Source: Bog-473 sp963756025 (GTDB lineage: Bacteria; Actinomycetota; Acidimicrobiia; Acidimicrobiales; RAAP-2). Taken from it: a DNA stretch of 64,000 bases. Below the pieces are notes generated by a model. The model was given only the letters and a program-made list of their open reading frames with translations, was not told the origin of the DNA and searched no databases. Positions 9,611-17,381 of this stretch are shown piece after piece; positions within the stretch are counted from its first letter, which is position 1; each line of letters opens with the position of its first letter. Made by a program: the position numbers and the translations under genes. The DNA lies in assembly GCA_963756025.1 (NCBI GenBank), contig CAVWMF010000003.1, positions 4,822-68,821 of the forward strand, read 5' to 3'.

Positions 9611-11004
9611 GATCCGGTCCCGGTCCCGGTCCCAGCCCCGGCCAGCTCGCCGAGTGGGGCCGGGGGAGCGTCGGCCTCGGTCGCGGCAATGTCGGCGCCG
9701 GCGTCGCGCCCATCGGACGGTCGCAGCTTGGACCAGAACCATTCGAGTTGCACCGCCGTCAGGAGCACCAGGGAGACCTCGAACGTGGTCCGGTATCTCG
9801 TCTGCCCGAAGGTCAGCGCCGACGAGAGCACGACGTTGAGCCCGATGGCCCACAGCGGGAATGACGGGATGCGGCGACGGCGCAGGACGATCGTGCCCCC
9901 GAGGGACAGGGCGAACAGGACGTAGTACATGCCGAGCCCGACCAGCGCCCAGTGGTAGGGGCGGGTCTCGACGAAGGAGTCGAGCTGTATCTGCTGCAGG
10001 GGATGGAAGAAGCCGAAGGAGCGGCCGACCTTGGCCAGCGTCACGGGCACCAGCCGGTTCTCGTGGTGGCGCACGTAGTCGAGGGCCAGATGCTCGAGCT
10101 CGGCCCCCTCGACCGACTCGTCGGCCTTCGTATTGACCGAGGGCTGGCTGGCGTAGTGGAGCGCGCAGGGCATCGACCAGTAGCCCTCGTTCGACCCGGA
10201 GTACGTGGTGGCGCAATCGGCCGAGGCCAGCGTCACGCCGAGCCCGGTGGTGATGAAGGTCGGCTTCTGGAAGCGGCTCATGTTGTAGCCGACCCAGGGA
10301 GCGATCACGAAGGCCGTCGTCAACAGCCCGATGCCCAGGACGGCGAACCGGCGTTTCCAACTGAGCGTTTTCGCCAGCAGGGCCAGGGGAATGACGATGA
10401 ACACGACGAGCAGGGAGAGCTCGTCGCGCCCCAGCATGGTGATGCCCATGGCGAGGCCGAGCCATATCGCCCGCTTGACACTGGGATCCTTCCAGAACCG
10501 GTAGGCGGCCAACAGCAGCGCCGCCACGAGAAGGGGGGCGATCGACTCCGACAGCGCCAGCTCATCGCTCATCCAGATGTTCGGGTAGACGGCGAGGAGG
10601 AAGGCGGCGATGAGCCCGACTCGCCGTCCGGAGATCTCGCGCCCGGTGTAGCCGCAGACGACGATGGCGAGGGTGCCCAGGATGCAGCACCACACGCGTT
10701 CGGCGAAGAACGACTTCAGGCCGATCGCCGACGGGATGGCGACCACGAAAATGAAGAGCGGCGGGAAGGACGCCGTCTGCACCGCGTGATGCGCGTGGTG
10801 GGGGTACCAGAGGTAGGGGTTGATGAAGCCGTGCCCACTGACGAGAAGGTTGGCGCCGTAGTGATAGGCGTAGGCGTCGCCTCCGGCGGGCCGGTCGGAG
10901 CGGCCGGGGCCGAAGAGGGAAACCAGCCTGATGGCGAGCCCGAGGGCCGTCCATAGCCCCAGCCACAGCCACCAGTGCGGCGAGGGTCTCCTCTTGTGAC
11001 GCAT
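9607..11004 (-). CDS. ArnT/PMT-like GT-C membrane glycosyltransferase (paralogue)
   Basis: A 465-residue polytopic membrane protein, closely similar along its length to the product of 7131-8480: both share GREI.GRRVGL, AVYPNIWMSDELALSE, MLGRDEL, LSWKRRFAVLG and RPYHWALVGLGMYY. GGDAYAYHYGANLL in the first loop holds the presumed catalytic Asp. It is the first gene of the leftward operon with GT2 and DUF2304. A TAGGCT box eight bases upstream of the ATG suggests a leaderless transcript. The C-terminus ends in an Ala/Pro/Gly-rich tail with a GTGTGTGS repeat. The duplication of this transferase around a shared donor-making operon suggests two acceptor specificities in one pathway; that is inference. 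Confidence 0.75.
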   Translation of the reverse strand: MRHKRRPSPHWWLWLGLWTALGLAIRLVSLFGPGRSDRPAGGDAYAYHYGANLLVSGHGFINPYLWYPHHAHHAVQTASFPPLFIFVVAIPSAIGLKSFFAERVWCCILGTLAIVVCGYTGREISGRRVGLIAAFLLAVYPNIWMSDELALSESIAPLLVAALLLAAYRFWKDPSVKRAIWLGLAMGITMLGRDELSLLVVFIVIPLALLAKTLSWKRRFAVLGIGLLTTAFVIAPWVGYNMSRFQKPTFITTGLGVTLASADCATTYSGSNEGYWSMPCALHYASQPSVNTKADESVEGAELEHLALDYVRHHENRLVPVTLAKVGRSFGFFHPLQQIQLDSFVETRPYHWALVGLGMYYVLFALSLGGTIVLRRRRIPSFPLWAIGLNVVLSSALTFGQTRYRTTFEVSLVLLTAVQLEWFWSKLRPSDGRDAGADIAATEADAPPAPLGELAGAGTGTGTGS

Positions 11005-11012
11005 GGCCGGTC

Positions 11013-11018
11013 AGCCTA
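11013..11018 (-). promoter_or_regulatory. -10 box TAGGCT of a leaderless gene
   Basis: On the minus strand TAGGCT ends eight bases before the ATG at 11004, with no Shine-Dalgarno between. The 138-bp gap to the divergent acyltransferase start at 11143 must hold the control region of both genes. Confidence 0.45.
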
Positions 11019-11142
11019 CGTCTCCGGACCAGACCGGGCGCGTTTCCATCGGCGTCGCGAACACCCTGGTCAGACCCGCTCACCGGGCGCGTGGGCCATC
11101 CCGCTGGGTGCGGTCCGACACGACGTGCAACGATCACTGGCC

Positions 11143-13197
11143 GTGACGACTCTGGAACTCGCACCCAAAGAGCTCCGTGTCGTCCCGCCTCCGGCGCGCC
11201 ACCTCGCCGCTGACGAGCCGTTACGCCCTTCACGGGACCACGTGGCGGGACTCGACGGCATCCGCGCCGTGGCCGTCATCGGTGTCCTCGGCTTCCATGC
11301 CGGGGTGTCCGGGTTCGGAGGCGGGCTCCTCGGCGTCGACATCTTCTTCGTGCTGTCGGGCTATCTCATCACCTCATTGCTGGTCGCCGAATGGGACCGC
11401 ACCGGCACGGTGGCATTTCTGCGGTTCTACGAGCGCCGGGCGCGCCGTCTCCTTCCCGGTCTCTTCCTGCTCCTCCTCCTGGTGGCGTTCTATGCCGAAT
11501 GGTTCGCCGAACCGGACACGCTTTCGACACTGCGCGGTGATGCGTTCGCCACGTTGGGCTATGTGGCCAACTGGCGCTTCGTTTTTTCCGGACAGAGCTA
11601 TTTCGTGCACTTCGGGCCGCCTTCGCCCCTGCTCCATACCTGGTCGCTCGCCGTGGAGGAGCAGTTCTACCTGATCTGGCCGGGTGTGGCGCTGCTCGTC
11701 CTGCGCTGGCGGGGACGCAGGGCGCTGGCCGTCGTGGCCGCCGCCGGCATCGTCGTCTCCGCCGCCCTGACCGTCGTGCTCTTCCACCACGGGGTCAGCG
11801 TGACCCGCCTCTACTACGGGACGGACATCCGGACCCAGGAGGTCATGGTCGGCGCGTTGTTGGCGATCGGCCTCCCCGTTCTCGTCCGGCGGCTGCACGG
11901 GGCAAGTCGGTCCACCCGGCGCACGGTGCACTCGGTGACGGCAGTTCTCGGGGTCGCCGCCGCCCTGGCCCTGCTCTGGGCGCTCCACGCCGTGAGCGGG
12001 CAGGGAGGATTCCTCTACCAGGGTGGTTTCCTCCTCGTCGCCGTGGCGACGGCGGGCGTGATCTTCCTCGTCGTGGTCCGTCCCCGGGCGGTCGTCTCCC
12101 GGATCCTTTCCCTTGGCGCACTCGGCTACATCGGCCGGATCTCCTACGGGCTGTACCTGTACCACTACCCGCTCTTCCTGATGATCGACAACCAGCACAC
12201 GGGCCTCACCGGCGCGAAGCTGCTGGCCGTCAGGCTCGGCGTGACCGCGGCCGTCGCCGTTCTGTCGTACCACTACGTCGAGATGCCCGTGCGCCAGCGC
12301 CGCGCCCTCAAGGGCTGGCACCTCATCGCAGCCGTGCCGATCGGCGTCGTGGTCGTCGTCGTGGCGCTCGTCCTCTCGACCACGTCGTCCGCCGTGTCGC
12401 CTGTGACGCCGACCCGGGCCGGCCTGTTCGCCGTGCCGGCTGCCCCGCCGGCGACGTTGCCCCCTGGCGTGCGCGTCCACGTCCTCGTACTCGGCGACTC
12501 CGTCGCGCTGACCCTGGCCGAGGGGCTCAAGGTGGAGGCCGCGCGCTGGGGGGCGTCGGTGGACAATCTGGGGGTGCTGGGGTGTGACCTAGACCCCAAC
12601 AGCACCGTGAACATCCAAGGGTCGATCACCAAGGCGGCGCAGGGCTGCGCCAACTGGCAGGCCAAGTGGCAGCAGGTGATCGATCGGGACAACCCCGACG
12701 TCGTGGCGGTCGAGCTCGGGCGCTGGGAGGTGTCCGACCGCATCATCAACGGGCACTGGACGAGGATCGGCCAACCGGCCTGGGACAACCTGTACGCGAA
12801 GGAGCTCAGCCAGGCGATTCGCATCCTCTCCTCGGGAGGGGCGCATGTGGTGATCTTCACGCTGCCGTATATCCAGCAGACGACCGAGGCACCGAACGGG
12901 ACCCCATGGGACATCAACCAGCCGGTCCGGACCAACGAGTACAACGCCGTGGTCCGTCAGGCGGTGGCGCGTTCCTCGGGAGCCGCCTCGGTGTACGACC
13001 TCAACCGTGTCGCCGATCCGCACGGCGTGTACACGTCGTACCTCGACGGCGTCCGCGTGCGCAATGGCGACGACGAGCATTTCTCCCTGCTCGGCGGGGA
13101 GTTCCTGCGGCCGCTGATCCTGCCGACGCTCGTGCAACTCGGCCTGGCCCACGCGTTGGCCCGGCCCCATGGGGTGCAGACGGCTGCTGGGTCCTGA
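11143..13197 (+). CDS. OafA-type acyltransferase with C-terminal SGNH domain
   Basis: An intact protein of about 684 residues. The membrane acyltransferase-3 domain shows LDGIRAVAVIG, GVDIFFVLSGYLITSLLV, the RRARRLLPGL basic block and TWSLAVEEQFYLIWP, followed by about ten hydrophobic segments. After a linker comes an SGNH domain: VLVLGDSVALTL with the nucleophilic Ser, an ELGRWEV block, and DDEHFSLLGG near the end carrying the catalytic His. It is a paralogue of the broken gene at 4909-7007 and shows what that gene should look like. The GTG at 11143 is chosen because upstream extensions enter the control region and lack conservation. Expected activity: transfer of acyl groups to a sugar of an exported polysaccharide. 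Confidence 0.85.
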   Translation: MTTLELAPKELRVVPPPARHLAADEPLRPSRDHVAGLDGIRAVAVIGVLGFHAGVSGFGGGLLGVDIFFVLSGYLITSLLVAEWDRTGTVAFLRFYERRARRLLPGLFLLLLLVAFYAEWFAEPDTLSTLRGDAFATLGYVANWRFVFSGQSYFVHFGPPSPLLHTWSLAVEEQFYLIWPGVALLVLRWRGRRALAVVAAAGIVVSAALTVVLFHHGVSVTRLYYGTDIRTQEVMVGALLAIGLPVLVRRLHGASRSTRRTVHSVTAVLGVAAALALLWALHAVSGQGGFLYQGGFLLVAVATAGVIFLVVVRPRAVVSRILSLGALGYIGRISYGLYLYHYPLFLMIDNQHTGLTGAKLLAVRLGVTAAVAVLSYHYVEMPVRQRRALKGWHLIAAVPIGVVVVVVALVLSTTSSAVSPVTPTRAGLFAVPAAPPATLPPGVRVHVLVLGDSVALTLAEGLKVEAARWGASVDNLGVLGCDLDPNSTVNIQGSITKAAQGCANWQAKWQQVIDRDNPDVVAVELGRWEVSDRIINGHWTRIGQPAWDNLYAKELSQAIRILSSGGAHVVIFTLPYIQQTTEAPNGTPWDINQPVRTNEYNAVVRQAVARSSGAASVYDLNRVADPHGVYTSYLDGVRVRNGDDEHFSLLGGEFLRPLILPTLVQLGLAHALARPHGVQTAAGS

Positions 13198-13241
13198 GGG
13201 GCGCCCCGGGCCCGTCACGGCCGCCCGCTCCCGCCCTTCAC

Positions 13242-13247
13242 TAGTAT
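13242..13247 (+). promoter_or_regulatory. Putative -10 box TAGTAT before the GT4 gene
   Basis: TAGTAT lies 29 nt before the TTG start at 13277. Transcription would begin near 13254, leaving a short leader with the AGGGGG Shine-Dalgarno-like run at 13264-13269. Confidence 0.4.
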
Positions 13248-13276
13248 GCGCAGAAACCAATTCAGGGGGCGGCGGC

Positions 13277-14524
13277 TTGAGAGACGGCATCACAGGCGGG
13301 TCTGTCGGCCCTGAGGCGGCAGCCCGGGCGGGGGAGGCTGACCCCATCGAGCTGCTGAACGAGGAGCGCCGGGCCGAGAGCCGCGACCGGATCGGCGAGA
13401 TCGCCGAGGCAGCCGGCATCGGGCGGGTGGATGTCGTGGCCTGGCGCGACCTCGATGACGCCGAGGCGGGCGGGTCCGAGCTGCACGCGCACGAGATCCA
13501 GAAGCGATGGGCGGAGGCCGGCATCGACGTGCGGCTCTGGACCTCCCGGGTCGATGGGGCGGCACGTGAGATCGGGCGGAGCGGCTACACGGTCAACCGC
13601 CGGGCCGGCCGCTATGCCGTCTTCCCCCGGACCGCCGTGGCCGGCCTGCGCCGCAAGATCGGCACGGGCGACGCCCTGGTCGAGATCTGGAACGGCATGC
13701 CCTTCTTCTCGCCGCTCTGGAGCCGCGCCCCGCGGATCGTCTTCCTGCACCACGTCCACGGCGAGATGTGGGACATGGTCCTTTCGCCCACCCTCGCCCG
13801 CATCGGCCGCACGATCGAATCCCGGGTCGCGCCACCCTTCTACCGGCGCAGCGAGATCGTCACGCTCTCCAACTCGGCCAAGCTGGACCTCGTCACCAGG
13901 ATCGGCCATCCCGCCGACCGGGTCACGGTCATCCCGCCCGGGGTCGATCCCCGGTTCTCGCCGGGCGGGTCCTTGAGCAGCGTTCCGCTGGTGATCGCGG
14001 TCGGGCGCCTGGTCCCGGTCAAGCGGTTCGACCGCTTCGTCGAGGCGATGATCGAGCTGAAGGCCGAGACTCCGGACCTCCAGGCGATGATCGTGGGAGA
14101 AGGCTACGAACGGCCCGCCCTCGAGGCCCAGATAGCCGTCGCCAGTGCCGGGCAGTGGTTGACGTTGCCCGGCCGGCTTCCGGATGCCCAGCTGATCGAG
14201 GCCTATCGACGGGCGTGGGTGCTGGCCTCGACGTCGTCCCACGAAGGGTGGGGCATGACCATCACGGAAGCGGCAGCGTGTGGCACCCCTGCCGTGGCCA
14301 CCCGGATTCCGGGTCATGAGGACGCAATCGTCGACAACGAGTCCGGCCTGCTCGTCGCCTCGACCCGGGAGATGGCCGAGGCCATCGGCTCCATTCTCGA
14401 CAATCCCATGTTGCGTCGCCGGCTCAGCCAGGGTGCCCTGCGGCGTACAGAGGACATGACCTGGGAGCGGACGGCGGAGGTCGCCCTGCAGACACTGGCG
14501 GCCCAGGTCACGCAGCACAGATGA
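13277..14524 (+). CDS. GT4 family glycosyltransferase
   Basis: A cytoplasmic GT-B glycosyltransferase of about 415 residues. The N-terminal domain has GGSELHAHEIQKRWAEAG, the acceptor-side glycine-rich loop of GT4 enzymes. The C-terminal domain has VIAVGRLVPVKRFDRF and SSHEGWGMTITEAAACGTP, the EX7E-type donor-binding motif that contacts the nucleotide sugar. The TTG at 13277 is chosen because AGGGGG precedes it by about seven bases; longer forms run back into the preceding gene. The stop overlaps the next gene (ATGA). It probably adds a hexose from a nucleotide donor to the lipid-linked precursor; the sugar is not determined. Confidence 0.8.
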   Translation: MRDGITGGSVGPEAAARAGEADPIELLNEERRAESRDRIGEIAEAAGIGRVDVVAWRDLDDAEAGGSELHAHEIQKRWAEAGIDVRLWTSRVDGAAREIGRSGYTVNRRAGRYAVFPRTAVAGLRRKIGTGDALVEIWNGMPFFSPLWSRAPRIVFLHHVHGEMWDMVLSPTLARIGRTIESRVAPPFYRRSEIVTLSNSAKLDLVTRIGHPADRVTVIPPGVDPRFSPGGSLSSVPLVIAVGRLVPVKRFDRFVEAMIELKAETPDLQAMIVGEGYERPALEAQIAVASAGQWLTLPGRLPDAQLIEAYRRAWVLASTSSHEGWGMTITEAAACGTPAVATRIPGHEDAIVDNESGLLVASTREMAEAIGSILDNPMLRRRLSQGALRRTEDMTWERTAEVALQTLAAQVTQHR

Positions 14525-16041
14525 CGTTGGGGTTGGTCGGGAACCCGGACCCCGCCGAACAGCCCGAGCCGGCCGAGCCGGCCGAGCCGGCCCCCGAGCC
14601 GGCCGAGCCGGCCGAGCCGGCCCCCGAGCCGCCGCCCGAGCCGCCCGAGCCGGCCGAGCCGCCCGAGCCGGCCGAACTGCCCGAGCCGGCCGTGCCGGCC
14701 GAGCCGGCTGTGGTCGTGGGTCGACCTGCTCCATCGGCCCGTGACCGTTCGGGAGCGCGGTTCTGGGTCGGGATGACGGGTGTCGGTGTCGTGGCGGTGG
14801 TGATCCAAGCCTTTTTCATCCACGCCAACGCGGACCGGGTCGCGCTGTGGTCGGGAGCCCGCTACATCACGAGGCAGGCGACCTCCCTGGTCCGGGGCGC
14901 ATGGTTCATCGAGCCGGGTACGTACGTCCACGGGCATGTGGCGACGGCGATGCACCCCCCGCTTCCCACGTTGCTCTTTGCGGTGGCGGACACGGCGAGC
15001 CTGGTCGGCTCGACACAACATCGTGTGTTCCTGGCCATCCTCTTCGTGATTTCCGTTGGGCTCGCCGGGATGACAGTGCGTGACCTGGCCGGGGAGAGGG
15101 CCGGCATTTTGGCCGCGTTGACTTTCGCCACGTTCCCTTTGCTGTGGGTGAATCCCGCCACCCTCGGACCCGAGACGACGGTCATCTTCGTCACGTCACT
15201 GCTGCTCGTCACCTCGGTGCGCTTCTGGAATCAACCCGCGGTGAAGAATGCGGCCGCCGTAGGGTTTGCGCTCGGGCTCGCCGCGCTGACCCGGACCGAC
15301 CTCGTCGGGCTGGTCGTCGTCCTGGCTCTGCCGCTGATCCTGCTCGTCCGCAACACCTCATGGCAGGCCCGGCTCGGGTATGCAGGGGTTATCGTCGCCC
15401 TCCTGGCGGTCGTCGTGGCACCTTGGGTGATCCGGAACCAGGTCGTCATCGGCCACTCCGCAGTGCTGTCGGAGGATTACGGTCCGGTCCTGGCGGGTGC
15501 CAATTGTGGCGCCACGAGCGACGGGCCACTCGAGGGCTGGTGGACCGCCCGGTGCGTTGCGACCGTCCCGGCAACGGTTTCGAGCGAGACGGCGGCGACG
15601 AAAGCGGATGTGGACTCTGCCCACGCGTACTTCTCCGCTCATTCGGGCAACGTTGTCGGTGTTGCGGCGGTGCGGCTGGGCCGCCTTTGGAACGTCTACC
15701 GCCCGTTGCAGAGTGTGCAGCTCGAGACGGCGGTGGGGCGCCCCGCCTGGGTGTCACGTCTGGGACTGTGGTTCTTCTACGTCCTGGTGCCGGTCGCCGT
15801 GGCCGGCGCCGTCGTCCTTCGTCGCCGGCGAACGGTCGTCTTTCCATTTGTCTCCATGATCCTTCTCTCTTCGATCACGGCCATCGTGGCGTACGGCGAT
15901 GCCCGCTTCGCGCTGGAGGCCGATGTCGCACTGACCATGCTGGCCGGGGTGGCGTTGGACGCCGCCGCCCACGCCGCCCGCCCGCTCTTCGCCCGGAACG
16001 CGGGTCTCCACCGGGCCGGTCGGGGAGAGGCGATCACGTGA
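14521..16041 (+). CDS. ArnT/PMT-like GT-C glycosyltransferase with Glu-Pro-Ala repeat N-terminus
   Basis: A 506-residue protein. The first 65 or so residues are almost wholly a Pro-Glu-Ala repeat, followed by a polytopic domain with about ten hydrophobic segments. The membrane domain is distantly related to the two GT-C paralogues upstream: LTRTDLVGLVVVL parallels their LGRDEL blocks, and a VYRPLQSVQLE stretch parallels FFHPLQQIKLD. The start overlaps the GT4 stop and the stop overlaps the next acyltransferase start, so it lies inside a coupled operon of at least three genes. The charged repeat is likely cytosolic and disordered; the translation start could lie after it. Function: transfer of a lipid-linked sugar, specificity unknown. 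Confidence 0.65.
   Translation: MTLGLVGNPDPAEQPEPAEPAEPAPEPAEPAEPAPEPPPEPPEPAEPPEPAELPEPAVPAEPAVVVGRPAPSARDRSGARFWVGMTGVGVVAVVIQAFFIHANADRVALWSGARYITRQATSLVRGAWFIEPGTYVHGHVATAMHPPLPTLLFAVADTASLVGSTQHRVFLAILFVISVGLAGMTVRDLAGERAGILAALTFATFPLLWVNPATLGPETTVIFVTSLLLVTSVRFWNQPAVKNAAAVGFALGLAALTRTDLVGLVVVLALPLILLVRNTSWQARLGYAGVIVALLAVVVAPWVIRNQVVIGHSAVLSEDYGPVLAGANCGATSDGPLEGWWTARCVATVPATVSSETAATKADVDSAHAYFSAHSGNVVGVAAVRLGRLWNVYRPLQSVQLETAVGRPAWVSRLGLWFFYVLVPVAVAGAVVLRRRRTVVFPFVSMILLSSITAIVAYGDARFALEADVALTMLAGVALDAAAHAARPLFARNAGLHRAGRGEAIT
14560..14709. repeat. In-frame GAGCCGGCC-type coding repeat (Glu-Pro-Ala)
   Basis: About 150 bp built from variants of the 9-bp unit GAGCCGGCC, with GAGCCGCCC and GAGCCGGCCCCC versions. 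It encodes alternating EPA, EPP and APEP steps at the N-terminus of the glycosyltransferase. All length changes seen are multiples of three, so the frame is held. Such tracts are prone to slippage and could differ between strains. Confidence 0.85.
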
Positions 16042-17381
16042 CGACCGAGGCGACAACGGTTGCACCGGATATGACGCGGGACGGGGCGCCCGCCGGGGCG
16101 CCGGGCGTCGAGGCGGTGGTGCCCGACGAGGAGTTGGAGGCGCCGGTCATTGCGCCCGGGCCGGAGGCTCCCGTTCCGCGCCGGCCTCCGCGATTTCCCG
16201 CATTCGACGGTCTCCGGGCCATCGCGGCGATCACTGTGGTGGTCGTCCACGTCAGTTTCGTCGGCGGGCTCACCGGAGCGCGCAACCCCGTCGGGATCTA
16301 TACGGCCCGTTTCGAGATCGGCGTCTCCGTATTCTTTCTCATATCGGGCTTCCTGCTGTACCGGCCGTTCGTCGTTGCGCACCTCGCCGCCGCTCCCAAA
16401 CCGAGGACCGGCGCGTTCTGGATCCGGCGGCTCTTGCGTATCGTCCCGGCGTACTGGCTGGTTCTCTTCGTGGCGACCTCGATACTCCACGCCGGGCCGG
16501 GCATAGGTCCCGGAGGCTGGAGGGCGTATGCCTCCCACTACCTGTTCCTCCAGATCTACTCGCCGTATCAGACACTCAAGGGGATCTCCGCCGCATGGTC
16601 GCTCTGCGTCGAGATGACGTTCTACCTGTACATCCCTCTCTACGCCGCCCTCATCGGCCGGCACCGATCGTCACGAACGGTCGGGCAGCGGATGCGCGTC
16701 GAATTGCTCGGTCTGGCGGTCATGATCATCATCAGTTACACCTGGCGCTACACCGTCCTGCAGTTCCAGCATGGTTACTCGCCGTACTTTCATCTGGCCA
16801 CCATCTGGCTTCCGGCCTTCTTGGACCTCTTCGCCCTCGGCATGGGTCTGGCGGTGGTCAGCGCCTGGATGCATCACGAGGGGCGTGAGATCCGCTGGAT
16901 GTGGTCCCGCTGGTTCCCCTGGGTCTCATGGGCCTGCGCCGGCGCTTGTTTTTGGGCCGTCTCCCACATCGGGATACCCGTCATCCCCATCTACACCGAG
17001 TCAACGCTCGATATCGCCCGGCAGACCCTCTACGGGGCGTTCGCCTTCTTCTTGCTCCTCCCGGCCGTCTTCGGTCCGCAGGGTAGGGGACTGATCCGCC
17101 GGTTCCTCCAGTGCTGGCCGGTGGCCTCCCTCGGCGTGATCTCGTACGGGATCTACCTGTGGCACGAGACCTGGATCTACCAGATCCTCAAAGAGGGCCA
17201 TTATCCGCTTTTCACACTGGAATTCTGGGCCTTCTTTTTCGCCGTCCTGGCCCTGACGATCGCGTCGGCCAGCCTCAGCTACTTCGTGATGGAGAAGCCG
17301 CTACTCCGATTGAAGAACTCGATCACGTGGTGGAAGCGGACACGCAACAAGCCCGTTCAAGACTCGACCGATCCGGTCTGA
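16038..17381 (+). CDS. Acyltransferase-3 family membrane protein (no SGNH domain)
   Basis: A 447-residue integral membrane acyltransferase. After about 50 acidic, proline-rich residues come FPAFDGLRAIAAITVVVVHV, GVSVFFLISGFLLYRPFV, the basic FWIRRLLRIVPAYW block and AAWSLCVEMTFYLYIPL, which are the canonical motifs of the family; the His in VVVHV is the conserved catalytic residue. There are about ten hydrophobic segments. Unlike the two OafA proteins of the cluster it ends without an SGNH domain, so it may act on a different acceptor such as a lipid or a terminal sugar. The GTG start overlaps the previous stop (GTGA). Its 3' end overlaps the convergent AftD-like gene by 25 bp. Confidence 0.8.
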   Translation: MTTEATTVAPDMTRDGAPAGAPGVEAVVPDEELEAPVIAPGPEAPVPRRPPRFPAFDGLRAIAAITVVVVHVSFVGGLTGARNPVGIYTARFEIGVSVFFLISGFLLYRPFVVAHLAAAPKPRTGAFWIRRLLRIVPAYWLVLFVATSILHAGPGIGPGGWRAYASHYLFLQIYSPYQTLKGISAAWSLCVEMTFYLYIPLYAALIGRHRSSRTVGQRMRVELLGLAVMIIISYTWRYTVLQFQHGYSPYFHLATIWLPAFLDLFALGMGLAVVSAWMHHEGREIRWMWSRWFPWVSWACAGACFWAVSHIGIPVIPIYTESTLDIARQTLYGAFAFFLLLPAVFGPQGRGLIRRFLQCWPVASLGVISYGIYLWHETWIYQILKEGHYPLFTLEFWAFFFAVLALTIASASLSYFVMEKPLLRLKNSITWWKRTRNKPVQDSTDPV

